From the NCBI GenBank assembly GCA_905182995.1, contig CAJJDP010000037.1, positions 439,369 through 503,368 on the forward strand: a DNA stretch of 64,000 nucleotides, in the 5' to 3' direction. Position numbers and translations under genes: made by a program. This stretch comes from Paramecium octaurelia. Lineage: Eukaryota > Ciliophora > Oligohymenophorea > Peniculida > Parameciidae. Positions 29,281 through 41,207 of this stretch are shown piece after piece. Every line of letters begins with the position of its first letter. Position 1 is the stretch's first letter. The notes beneath the pieces were generated by a model that ran no database searches, was not told the DNA's origin, and saw only the letters and a list, made by a program, of their open reading frames with translations.

Positions 29281-31587
29281 TCATTATATGGGGAAGGCGT
29301 GATTAACATAGGTGCTATTCGACTTTATCTATGATGATTTATGATATCTTTAATTTTCACTCTTTTTTAATATTTTCCACTTTTCTTATTATTCAATATT
29401 TTCTTCTGAAGATTTTTTTCGTCTTCTCTGACTTGAGCAAAGTTTTAAAGCATCTACTTACCTAAAACCATACTGTGTTTTCTTGATAATAATAATGCTT
29501 ATTTTCTATGATCTATGATTTTCCTGACAGCCATTTTAAATATAGCTTGATATTTCCATTTTTTCTCTTGCTTCTGACCAAAAATGAATCTAATCAATTT
29601 CTTATGTATTTATTGATAGGTATCCTTAATGATGCTTCTTTTAAATTGTCTCTCTAATAGTTACTTTTTTGAAACATACTAATTCATTAGTTCCCCATCT
29701 AATACACTTATTCTTTTTATTTATTTGGCATTTTCTATTGAGACATATGGATATATAAATACTTTTAATTCTGGAAAGGTTTTCCTGCAATAAGAGTCTT
29801 CTTCTTAAACCTAATTACTCAATTTCAAAGAGCAATTTTTCATCATCTTAAACTAATTGTAAGAATTATAATACAGGACATATTATAACAACAGAGTCCT
29901 TACTGGCGATTGCTGCTTATTTTCTGTAGCAATCTTCCAATATTTCAATTTCCCCAAAAATATATCCTTCTTGGATATTAAGAAGTGTGTTGCCATCCTT
30001 ATCGCATAGACGAATCTCTCCAGCCACTAAGAAGTAGACTTCAAGACTAGGGGATCCATTGAAGTATATAGTTTCATACTGTTTGAAACAGTAAATAGAA
30101 AAGTGAGGTAGGATGGCAGCAGCAAAATTGATATCAAAAGAGAAGATGTTAACATTTTCGATTAGTTGTTTTTGACAAAATGCAATGGCAAATACTTTAA
30201 GTTGAGACGGCAAGGTTTCAATGATTCTATCATCTTTATTATATAAATGAAATACTTCTTGTAATTCCAAAATGGATTGTTTTCAATATTATAATAATAA
30301 TAGGAGAATAGTTAAGCACTTAATTCTTCTGGTATGAGGATTTGAGACATCAGAGTCTCCAGGGCTTCTAAGTCTTCATCAAAACCTTCATTTGCAGATT
30401 GCTATTCCAAAATTGCAGCTAAGTTGCCGATAGTCATGGAATAAAACCCAACTCCCAAAAATATCCAAATAATTGTTAAATTATATTATGTTGATGTTGT
30501 CATAGGTACATCTCCGTAGCCTATGACTGTAACTGTTTGAATAGCCCAGTACAATCCTTGAATATAGATTTTTGAGCTATCTTCTTATTATGAAATCCCA
30601 TCATATAATAAAACGGAATGGAACAAACATCCAAAAAGACTGATTAAGATGAGCATATTTTTGAATATCTTCAAAATGCTAAACAATTTCCCATCTAGTT
30701 AAAATAATCTCTCGAAATATTAGGATTAGTCTGAGGATGTTTAGGCCTCTTAGTAGATTTATCTTTCGTTGTAGCTGAAATATTTAACAAATCTCAGTAA
30801 TTTTAAGAGATTTAAGCACAATTAATCTGTAAAATCATAAACAAATAACTTATAGGGGATGATACTGAGGATATCGAATAATAGCCATCTCTATAGATTA
30901 AATAAGAATATGGCCTAGAAGGTATCGATTAAATTATGATTTTTATCGATTTGACATGTAACTTATTTTAAAATGATGTCAACCAAATATAAAATATCCA
31001 ATATCAAAATAAGAATGGTCAAGACATCCTAAAATGATTAATATGAATACTAAACTCTTATAGTCCGAGAGACTAATGTAGATTGGATACAACATCAAAG
31101 TAATTAATGTTTGCACTGACATAAATTATTTCCAAATTTGCAACTAATTTGGATAGAACGGCAGCTTTTTTCTTTTCTTGTGAATTTATTTAAGCTATGA
31201 TGTTTTATCTGTGTCTTTTGTTTGATTTATATGCCTAAAGAAATTCAATAGGATCATTAATTTTCTGGATGCAGTATCAAATTTTCTTTTTGCTCTTCGG
31301 TCTCTAAAATAATCATCTTCCTCAACAATTTAATCTTAACTAGTAAACTAACTACGTTTAGGAGTTAGGAATGCGCGATTGCTTATTGCACTTGAATAAA
31401 ATCTAGCTATACTGTTTAGGTGAAATAATGAGAGTGGTTTCTTTTGATGTGTGCCTACTCTATCTTATTGTATTAAATAGTTTGAGTGAACTATTCAAGT
31501 AAAATGGATATTATACTCTAATCCTGTTTTATAATCCTTGGTATCAATCGGAGATGAGCAACTAGGATGAACCTATCCAACACTCAT
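29281..31587 (-). CDS. six-TM potassium channel with cyclic-nucleotide-binding-like domain
   Basis: EAG/HCN/CNG-superfamily channel. After a basic N-terminus come S1-S6 (~31,200 to 30,430), with pore motif TVTVIGYGDVP; GYGD is the K+-selective filter. A C-linker (PEELSAQLFSYYYY) leads to a CNBD-like fold (FLVAGEIRLCDKDG, GYIFGEIEILED) and a ~200-residue basic tail ending at TGA 29281-29283. Introns of 26, 22 and 22 nt are supported by frame. In the C-linker, near 30275, the frame changes without a normal intron; one missing G (TTTTGG for TTTTGGG) restores exactly 745 codons and reads WELQEVF. Sequencing error is likeliest; a 62-nt intron or a real lesion are alternatives. The chosen ATG lies only 4 bp from the start of the divergent OS-9-like gene, so the start is uncertain. 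Confidence 0.85.
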
Positions 31588-31591
31588 TAAT

Positions 31592-33724
31592 ATGTTAATT
31601 TTTCTAATATTTACTATTGCATAAGCTTTTAATGCAGATAATACCTACACAATACATACAATTGAGAAGGACCATCAAGACAATCGAACCATTTACCCTG
31701 AACTTTATGCTGTATAACATATTTTCGATTCCATTGGTAAAGAAATAACCCTACAAGGTATTGCATTTGTAGTATCGAAGACGGCAGAACAGTCCTATGT
31801 CAAATTCCAATACCCCAACTAACTAAACCTCTGAATGCGGATCAATTATCAATTACCAGAATTCTGACAGAAGATGAAGCCAATATCATTCTTTTTCCAT
31901 TGATAGATTTATGTGTCAATCATATAACCAAAGAATTTCTCTATGAATATTGCTTTAGAAAACATGTGAGACAATATGACGATTTAAATACAATTTAAAA
32001 CATGCAAAAGATCGTAAGACTTATATGTATATTCTAAGTTAAAAGAGGACTTCAGTTTGGGATATTCGAATTAATTTATTTCTAAGAATTATTCCTATGC
32101 AGATTAAGAGCCTCTCAATTCCTCATATTAACTAGATACCAATTATCATTAAATACGATAATAGATTGATCGATTGATAATTATAGAGGGGTGCTTGGCC
32201 AAATTGAGAAACTATTAGATATCAGAGAAATTCGAATATCAACTCAACGTTTCAACATCTGACAAAATGTATTCATTTCGTGTGATTCAAGTCATCTATA
32301 ATGAATTGCTACTATTATCCTAATGTTCAGATGTAGTAATCATTTCAGATTACTTCGAGATAATTCAATCAAAAAAATAGAAATATGCAATTAAATAGAA
32401 TCAATACTATCAATACAAGGATATTATATTTGGATTGAATCTCTACGCTCAGTCTATCCTTCATCCTCAATAGAGTGTTGGTGTAATATTAACAGACAAG
32501 CCATTTTTAGTGTAAGTAAAAAAAGTCATTGATTACTGTGCCATCTAGATCTTAGGTTACTTACCTAATGCTAAAGACTAAAAGTCTCCCTTATTGATCT
32601 AAAAATTAATAGTAATGGATTCCAATGCTATTTATGAATTATTAAGAGGATCTGTACTGATTTCAGAGAATACCTTATTTTATCATTATGATAATAAGAT
32701 AAATGTTAATGATTTTATCACTATTTTTGATGACACTTCAGCATTTACTTATGTTGAATCCTTCAGAGTAAGTCAAGAACATAATGGAATTGCCATTTTG
32801 GATAAGAAACTGACCAAGGGATTGCGTTATGAAGGAAAAGCATTTGTTAGAAAGAGTGGCTAGTTCATTAAATTATCAAATGTTATTCCACCGCAACTTG
32901 ATACCTTTGAATTCGAAGATGAATACTTAATCTCCCTGAAAAAACTAGAATATGATCTGGTGCAAGTCCATGTATTCAATTACTCTACTTAAGGGTATCA
33001 AATGAAATAACAATATCAAAAATACATGGGAGTTACATTTTCTATTTATTAATTAAATAATGAGACAGCTTGTGCTTTACTTGTCAATATAATTAGCGAT
33101 ATGTATTTACAAACATCCATTATCATGTTGACATAACCTCAACCAAATATTTACATTAAAAACAAGTAAGGAAAATATGTTCAAATGGAATCTAGATTTC
33201 AAAATAGTAGTATTCTAAATCAATTATATTGGATTATAGTGGATACTGAAATCGACATGTTGTATGTTGGGAAAGGCAATTTAATCAAATTATCAAATAA
33301 AATTATTGAATTTAAGATGGAGAGAATAAGAAGAGAAACCTATTCACCAATCATTTTTGAATTTGATAAGAAATCTAATGGTGTAAAGATATATGATATA
33401 ATGCCACTTCCCTTGGTCGAATTTGGCCTATTTTCTACAAGTTTATTAACCTAGTATTATCATCCATTAAATTTTACAGGGGAGATTAATGGAATTTTTG
33501 AAGAACATTATCGATTCGGTAGCTTCTGTAATCCCATTAATTCAACGAGATAGAGTCGAATCTAGCTTGAATGTTATCCAGGGGACTTGATGAGGTTCAT
33601 CTCTGTTGCAGAGGAGCAAACTTGTAAATACCAAATTAGAATTGGAACTTATTTGTTATGCGACAAAAAATATGATATTTTGGAAGCAGGTGAACATCCC
33701 ATTATGTGTATGTTAAAATAATGA
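31592..33724 (+). CDS. OS-9/Yos9-like ER lectin with a split MRH domain
   Basis: 694 residues with a signal peptide (MLIFLIFTIAQAF). OS-9 proteins bind trimmed high-mannose glycans on misfolded ER proteins and pass them to the ERAD ubiquitin ligase. The first MRH half is at ~95-130 (CVNHITKEFLYEYC, HVRQYDD); the second half is the C-terminus (FGSFCNPINSTRQSRIQLEC, SVAEEQTCKYQI, TYLLCDKKYD). The four sugar-contact positions known for MRH domains appear present: Q in HVRQY, R before IQLEC, E and Y in EEQTCKY. Between the halves lie ~480 residues with no recognised domain. Introns of 23 nt (about 31755-31777) and 25 nt (about 32009-32033) are required and give an exact frame. No KDEL tail is present; the protein ends MCMLKQ. 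Confidence 0.8.
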
Positions 33725-33838
33725 TTCATTTATAATTATAAATTCATTTATCTATTAGTTTCAAGGAATTAATCGAATCTAAGAATTTAAAGGGATCCGA
33801 AAATTTAGTTTTGAATAATTATTATTTTATAAATATCT

Positions 33839-35406
33839 ATGATTGAAATTCCTGTAGATAACTAATAATTATCATCTTAATAAACACTTGAAATGCTTCA
33901 ATTCTATGTACTATGTAATTATTATTATCTAGTTCGAAACTATTATTTCTGAATATACTGCATTCAACCATGCTCAAATTGTATATCCCCTTTATCAAAC
34001 GTTTTTAGTTCAATTGAATTAAGAGCTCAGAACTTTAGAACAATCAAATATGGGAGATATAACAATTAATTAAACTTACCAGAATCTCAAAGTTCTCCAA
34101 AAAAAAGCATCAGATGACCAAATTATACAAGAAATGCTATTTGAATACGATGAATGTATGTGTAATCTCTGATTTAATTAGTCATCCATCCTATTCAAAT
34201 CCAAGCTCTGCCCAAACTAATCAACTCAAAGCAAAAATAAACCCAGAAATAAAAGAAAGCAGTTAGTTGCATCTTGAATGAAAATTGTGATAAACAAGAA
34301 TATTTAAAAGTTGGATCCTAATCAGTACTGTTACACCAAACCAAAGAGAAAGTGCAAAGCTTCTCTGAATTAGATGAAAATAAACTCAATGTCATAAAGG
34401 AATTTGATGAGAAGAGCTACTTTTCATAAATCAACTTCGAAAGGAACCCTTTATCCGATCTAAAAGCTGTCACCGAACAAAGATTGGCTTAATCCAAGAA
34501 TTACTATTATAACGAAGCCTAACTAGATGATGTAGATCTTTTTATATACATAGGCCTATTATGTGATATAACAAGCTAAAATGGAACTGCAGGACAACGA
34601 ACTACTCTTATAATGGTTCTATGAAACCTATGGAGAATACGTTATCACGATCGAAGATAAAATGAATACTATGCAAATTAATCTCAATGAACTGGAATCA
34701 AGTGGCTGGATTATCGAGAAAAATACGAAAACACTTGTCATTAAGTATAAGATTGATTCCAAAAACTCAACTGTGACTCTCTTCATGGATTCAGTTTTCG
34801 AAGCTAATGTCACTAAATTGATGGCTTTAATTAATGAAATTGAACTATATCAAAACTATGTACCATTTTGTGTTAGATCATCTATGCCGAAAAAAATTGG
34901 AAAATGCTGTAAAATCTGTGACATACAGGTGTACTTTCCTTTGATTTCCGACAGAAAAGCTGTGTTTGTTGGAGAAGGTATTGATAGGCTTAACATCAAT
35001 GGTACCATAGTATTTATTTGTAAATCTATTGACAATGATCCTGAATTTTTAAAAGTACATAATATAGACTTGTCAAAAGATAAAGGAAAGTTTGTAAATT
35101 TGATATTGAATTACTATGTATTTGAATTAACACCTATCAGTGAAAATAAATGTAGAGTAAGGGCTGTTACCAATTCAGATCCCTAATGTAGATACATACC
35201 TAAAGCATTAGTTGCTTTGGTTGCCAGAAAAGTACACAATTCATAATATAGATTAGATGGCCAGCACTTTGTTTGAGAAAATGTAAAAAATAACTTAGAA
35301 TTTTGAGAAAAGTCCATGGTATCCTAAGTATGTGGAAAACCAAGAATTTTATGATTGGATCGACAATAAGGTTTAGGTGTATTTTTCTAAATAAAAATAA
35401 TTATGA
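33839..35406 (+). CDS. START-domain lipid-binding protein
   Basis: 489 residues after four introns (25, 26, 22 and 25 nt), which together give an exact frame. The N-terminal ~230 residues are helical and polar (MIEIPVDNQQL...). The C-terminal ~220 residues carry START-like features: LFMDSVFEANVTKLMALINE, YQNYVPFCVRSS, DIQVYFPLISDRKAVFVGEG, and near the end RYIPKALVALVARKM, which resembles the C-terminal helix that closes the START lipid pocket. It ends in a short aromatic/basic tail. The likely role is binding and moving a lipid or sterol between membranes; the ligand cannot be told from sequence. It converges on the PLC gene with only 31 bp between stops. Confidence 0.8.
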
Positions 35407-35437
35407 TTTTAAACTCTTTTATTTTAATAATATTAAT

Positions 35438-37807
35438 TCATTAGATGGTTACTTGAGCAAATATATAGCAATATTCCATAACCACTAAATTTTCATCTTT
35501 TAATGGTATTGCTCTATATCCTTCCCTCATATTTTTAAATGGTAAAGCATACTATCCTATGATAGTCTATTTATTGTCATCTGACTTATTGAACACTTTA
35601 AATATGAAGATAGCTTAATCTACATCTTTAACCTCAAAAGTAGTTTTTGAATAATTCTGATCAAATTCTGGATTCAATCCATTATTGTATATAACATTAG
35701 TTTGCAATTCCTATCCATAGTCATCCACTTTATTTCCTTTTAGTTTAACTACCACCTATGGATTTATGACATTTTTAGTATGTAGTAAAAATAATTAGCA
35801 AGAGATAATCTCGAGAGTTACTAATTTTGTTGGATAATCAGGAGATTCAAAATTAGTCACACTATCCAATCCTTCAATCAAGTATTTTGGTTTAAGAACA
35901 TAACCAATGCCAAGATTTTGTGAAAACCTTGCCCTATTAATTAACATGGGTTCATCTTTGGTTTGGAAGTTGAGGGCAATGATTTGAGCACCCAAAATGA
36001 AACTTGGAATTGGATCGAAATTGCTTGAATCCACTCTCATACCTGAAGGATAAATCCTAACTAGATAATTGTTTAAATGCTATTAGACCTCCTTAACCTT
36101 CTTTTCTTTAAAGATTTTATCCACTTTGTCCTCACTCAAAGAGGATATATTCCAAATTGATCTTTTCTTATTGATTTCAAAAGGAGAATTAAATAAACTT
36201 ATGCAACTCAAAAATTAGGGATGATGTTTGACATTCATACTCACAGGGATTACCAAATCAATTTAATCTCCTATCATTTTAAAATCACAAATAGCATCAT
36301 GTCTTATGAATTATTTTTGTTTATTTTCATAGTTCAGATTTTTTAAAGTTTTATTATTAATTCTTTGTTTTTATGCAATTTCTCTAACCAATCCAGGTTC
36401 TGGATCTTAATCCACCTATATCAGCTCCAAAGTCTTCTGTGTTTTAATGACTTTTTTACCCTGCATAGTTTTGTGGATCTCCTAATTGTTTTTGTGCAGA
36501 CTATAGGATTCCTCTAAAATACCTGAACTCTTTATTAAGAACCTTCTTTTTAGCTTGTCAACCGAAGGAAGAACATCAAGATTCTACTCATATACATAGA
36601 GTTCATCTTTAAATTAGGCCCTCATAATCTATCCCAATACTTCTTATTGATCAATGCTGCAATGCAACTCTAATGATAATATTATGGGGTAGGATGAAAA
36701 AATAAACCCAAATTTGTCTAAAGCCAGAATGACATCCTCAAACAAAATCTTCGATGTCAAAGTGTACCCATGGTACACCACTGGATTCCTGTCAGAAATG
36801 CTATCCCAACAATCCAATTCAAAACATCGACACCCATTTAATAATGCAATTACATATTGACCTACACTGCTGTCACCTGCCAATTGATCCTTAGTAAGGT
36901 AGGTATTGTGAGAACTGTTGATGTAGTAGTGAGATAGAGGTTTGGTCATATCGTCTGAATGACCCATTTCAAAAATAGAGTTCTATTGACTAAATAGAAA
37001 ATCATTAAATTTATCAGCTGTCATGGGGAATGCAAAGAAATAGTCTGTATCTTTTTATCTTTGTGCAGTTCTAATGAACTTTTCGAAATCCGCTTCAATT
37101 AATAGGTTTTAAGAATTTAAATACAGCTTATTTAATTTAATTAATATAGACTACTTGTATAATAATCTAACTATTTCCTAGATAATTGAGGTAAGTTTAC
37201 TTCAAATTGCATAAATTCCAATTTGTTTTAAATACTCGATTAGATACATTTATTTTCAATAAAACTTTTATTTGGATAAATCAATTTAATCCAATTAAGG
37301 AATCCTTATTATTCTTCCTTATTCAAAGATCCATCTCTATCTTCATCAAATTTAACAAACATCTCCCAAGCCATCAAGTGGATTTATAATTTTCTATATA
37401 GTACCAAATTAATAATACTCTTTCAAATCCTCTTTTACTTTTGTATAAAAATATTACAATCCTTGCCACCACAATTCTTTTAGTGTTTGATTTGCAAATT
37501 TTAAATACCAACATTCCTCACTAACAAAGATTTGTAATAACACTGATTTATCATCTGTAAATTTCTTAGTATCTCGAATATCGTCAGTTATAAATCTAAT
37601 TTTCCTCAAATCTATATAATTTGTGTATTGATTTATGATATATATAAGATGATAACTAACTTCGTGTGACATATAGATGAATAATTTTTCAAATTTATTC
37701 CCAGATGTTATTTTTTGAATTTCACACCCATAAACCAATAAATTAATGGCTTGATTCTATTTTTGAGGAGGGAAAGATTTTTTACTTAAGACTGTTGAAT
37801 AATTCAT
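35438..37807 (-). CDS. phosphoinositide-specific phospholipase C (delta-like)
   Basis: Cleaves PIP2 to IP3 and diacylglycerol. Order: a PH-like N-terminal region (from [10 protein letters not shown]), an EF-hand ([13 protein letters not shown]), catalytic X domain ([12 protein letters not shown] with the first catalytic His, [14 protein letters not shown] with the second), a linker, Y domain ([24 protein letters not shown]) and a C-terminal C2 domain ([24 protein letters not shown]). This is the delta-type layout. A 25-nt intron at about 37399-37423 joins the PH-like part to the EF-hand; at least one more short intron is needed to keep frame. The length is about 770 residues. The start is 33 bp from the divergent RING gene. 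Both X-domain histidines are present, so the enzyme should be active. Confidence 0.9.
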
Positions 37808-37840
37808 TTTATATTTATCAATTAATTAATTTATCTGTAT

Positions 37841-38585
37841 ATGGATTCTAAAAATGATTAGAAACACAAGTTTACCAGACCAAATGGTTAATACTCAAAA
37901 ACTATAAACAATTAATAAGGTTTCAATCGAGAAGAGCCATAAAAATCTAATTTGTAGTAGTAATAACAACAACATTCTTATTAATAAACGTAAACACAAG
38001 CATCGAAAGTGGCTCCAATGACTGAAATTGAGAAAATCAAGAAAGTATAATTATTTATATGATTCTAGGAAAATGCTATGCTCAAGTCTGAATTACTTAT
38101 CACTAAAGAATAACTCAAAAGTCTTACAGAAAATTATTAAAACCTCTAATAGAGATATCACGAATTGTAAAGTTAAGTCAAGTACCCACCTGAAGAATTA
38201 TTGCTCCTCGAAATGTAAAGACAAATGAAACATCAATAATATTATGAATTTATACAAGAGGCAATGATGCCATAAAGATAGTTTTAAACAGATGGAATGA
38301 CCTACGAAGAATTATTAGAGTTACAAAATTAAGTAGGTCACGTATCAAGAGGATTAACTAAAGAATAGATAAAGAAAATACCAAAAAGAACAGTATATCT
38401 CAAATAGAAAGATGGGTATTAATAATTTAATGTATTTTAGATGTTCAATATGTTATAATGAGATAGTGACACACGAAAACATTAGAGAACTTAAGTGTAA
38501 ACACTATTATCATTCAAAATGTATTAAGAAGTGGTTGATGAACGAAAAGAAATGTCCAATTTGTTAGACTGAAGTATGCATCTGA
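37841..38585 (+). CDS. RING-H2 finger protein, probable E3 ubiquitin ligase
   Basis: 231 residues after introns of 24 and 25 nt (about 38046-38069 and 38417-38441). The N-terminal half is Gln-rich (runs of TAA/TAG-encoded Q) and then coiled-coil-like. The C-terminus is a compact RING-H2: CSICYNEI, LKCKHYYHSKC, KKWLMNEKKCPIC, with the C-x2-C, C-x-H, H-x2-C, C-x2-C spacing of zinc-binding E3 ligases, and it ends six residues later (QTEVCI). No membrane segment is present. RING-H2 proteins usually recruit an E2 enzyme; the substrate is unknown. Confidence 0.85.
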
Positions 38586-38647
38586 AATTATATACATATA
38601 TATATTTATTATGATTGAATTCTAGACAATATTAATAAAATCATCAT

Positions 38648-40605
38648 TCATTATTAATAAGATTGCTTTTTGATGCACAAGTATCCATTTACATTTTTCA
38701 TTCTTACTGTTGTAGACTATTCAAAATTCTCTTTAGATATTTATTTTTAATTTTTCAACTTTTATTAGCAATTCAATTTTAACACCTGGTTATAAACCGA
38801 TTCTCCGGGATGACTGCATAACTCCTTTAGAATTCTATCTTTCAAAGTGTCTTCACTTGTAGTAGGCTACGAAGTGTATTACTATTAGATATTCATATTT
38901 GCAAGTATAAATTATCGCTTTCCATCTATTTAGTCTAAAGAGGGCTATTTAGGTTATTTTGAATTGGATCTGCGGTTATCCTGTTTATGATTCTATTGAT
39001 TATTCATCCTTGACTAGGGTTCTTAATGAAGAGGAGTCAGAGATTTCTATTATGGTTATGAATCATAATTAGTTTTAGAAAATTCTTTTTAACTCTTTTA
39101 TTCTAATAAGTTATTATTCACTAAAGGATATTGATATTAAGCTTGAATAAATGAAACAGATACATTTTTGACTTGCATGATTGGTCAATAACTTAAAAGT
39201 TTATGGAATTGCAGTTGTTAAGTTCTTCTGATGTTTTGGTGTAAATTCTCGATCTTCCACACTTTTTCTCTCAGTATCCTTTGTTTATTTTTAGATATAT
39301 AACTAATTAATGTTATTGATTAATAATTAATTTGACTTTTCATCTAGTCTCTCCCCTTCAATTATAGTTTTTTACTTCTCATTTTATTAATTGAAATGCC
39401 TTTCATTTAATTCAAATTAGTTGTTGAGATACTAAACATTACTGGTTTAGTCTCCCACGCTGATGTTGTGCTTGAAGCTTTCTCTATCATTTGGAGTTAC
39501 TTAATGATTTTTCCTATCTAAACAGGCCTTGAATTGCCAGCTTTCTGGAGTATTAGCATTGCTCTCCCTTCTTGAATTCTGTATAGTGGATCCTGGATTA
39601 GAATATGTATTCACTTTTGATTTTTACTATTGTTATAATTGGGTTGATATTTTAACTGGCGATTATATGTGATCCTTAATTGGATTTGAGCAAGTACTTT
39701 AGTAAATGTCTTCACCTTCCAATAATTCAAATACCTTCATATCAATAGGGGAATTAGTGGTTTTTTGTAATATTTTTGGACTAGTTTCAAGTTTGATTTG
39801 CTTTGGTGCTTATTCAGAGGAATCTTCACTTTTCAGTAATAAATTATAACACATTTTATTCATGTCAGCTAATATTTGAGTATGTTCAAATTTAATTGAT
39901 TTTTGGAAATATTCCTAATTGAATTCCTGAAGTTATTCTTTTGTTTAAGAAACTCTTTTTTCATATCTATTCATTATATCCTCAAATGGTTTCATTTCCA
40001 TATTTTTAACTATATTCTCGTGATTTTTAGATATATCAAACTCATATTATTTCAACTAAGTATCAATTTATTAAACTAAACTTATTTTCTCTGTGATTTA
40101 ATTCAACTAAGTAATGTGATCAGTTTCAAATTTAGACAAATACGTAAGTTTCAATTAATTTGCAGTATTGATAACAGATTCAAAGAACTTTTGACAGTTT
40201 TCTTTTTATTCCATTAATTGCTTTGACGAATTCATCTCTATGTTTCTTAACTAAAATAGTTTATTTGAGCATTATTTCAAAACCTCACTTAACTATTCTT
40301 AAAATCTCTATATTCTTTATTATCTATAAATTTCTGGTTGCTTTTCTTAGGTTTCCTCTATTTTTAATCCCTTCAACGCTAAATTCAAAGCGCACTTTGA
40401 ACAAAATAATTTGCTGTTATCATATTGAACATAATATTTTGCCTGATTAAATAAATGGTTATACTTTCTTGTTTGGATGTTTTGCACAAATATTGTTGCA
40501 TTATTCTTTCTACTTGAAAATATTGGAACTCTTGAGAATTCGTTCTTATTCAGTTTATATAAAAGATGTTTCCTCCGATTCAGAAGAAGAAATTTATCCA
40601 CTCAT
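38648..40605 (-). CDS. B-box-like zinc-finger, coiled-coil protein
   Basis: 637 residues after two 22-nt introns (about 40448-40469 and 39141-39162), an exact frame. The N-terminus is acidic (MSGQISSSESEE), then a B-box-like zinc pattern C-x2-H...C-x2-C (CAKHPNKKAKYYVQYD, LFCSKCALN). The next ~200 residues form a Gln/Glu/Lys-rich coiled coil (QEQLSEVLKQCSNKL, FESVINTANQLK), as in TRIM-like proteins lacking a RING. The C-terminal half is low-complexity, rich in S, N, Q and K, and ends near ILKELCSHPGESVYNQV and KKQSYQQ. A role as scaffold or ligase partner is inferred from the layout only. Confidence 0.75.
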
Positions 40606-41207
40606 TATCTGTTAAAAATATTTATAAATAAATTAAAAGAATAGTGAAAAAGTAGAATACCAAATTTTTTGAATTAATAATATCTCTTACTATTTATAAT
40701 AAAATAATAGCTCATCATTTCAAATTTTATGCTCAGAATCAAAATAAAATACAAATTAACATTTTAAACAAAAGAAAGAAAAAATAATCCTCCATTGAAA
40801 AACTAATTATTTATTTGTTTATTTTCTAAAGCATCTTAGATAAATACGATTTATAATTCTGCCAATTCTTAATTTATATTATATTATCTATATTTCACTT
40901 GATTTTTAAATTGTTATTTTAGAGAGTGTTTTATTGATTAAATTTTAACATCCTTACTATTGAAAGTTAAAATTCTATCTATTATTTAATTCTAATTGAG
41001 ATCAAATTTCCTATAATTTTTTTAAAGTTATACTATGGAAATTGAGTTTGTATAGTACGTATAAGAATCTCATATTCTAAAGTATATGATTTTAATTAAT
41101 CTGTTTAAATGGAAGTTTTTAGAAATCTTCTTTTTTCAGCCTATATATTTACTTTTGTTACTTAAACTAATTTGATTTATAAATTAAATAGCAAAAATTA
41201 TATAATT
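40606..41207. other. intergenic, nothing recognised
   Basis: About 600 bp of very AT-rich sequence between the 5' end of the B-box-like gene and the 3' end of the histidine-kinase-like gene. I saw no reading frame with coding-like composition, RNA gene or repeat. Confidence 0.45.

Noticed and set aside
31755-31860. Frameshift in the 5' part of the OS-9-like gene
   Set aside because: A 23-nt GT...AG intron explains the frame change and gives QDGRTVLCQIPIPQ, as expected for this family.
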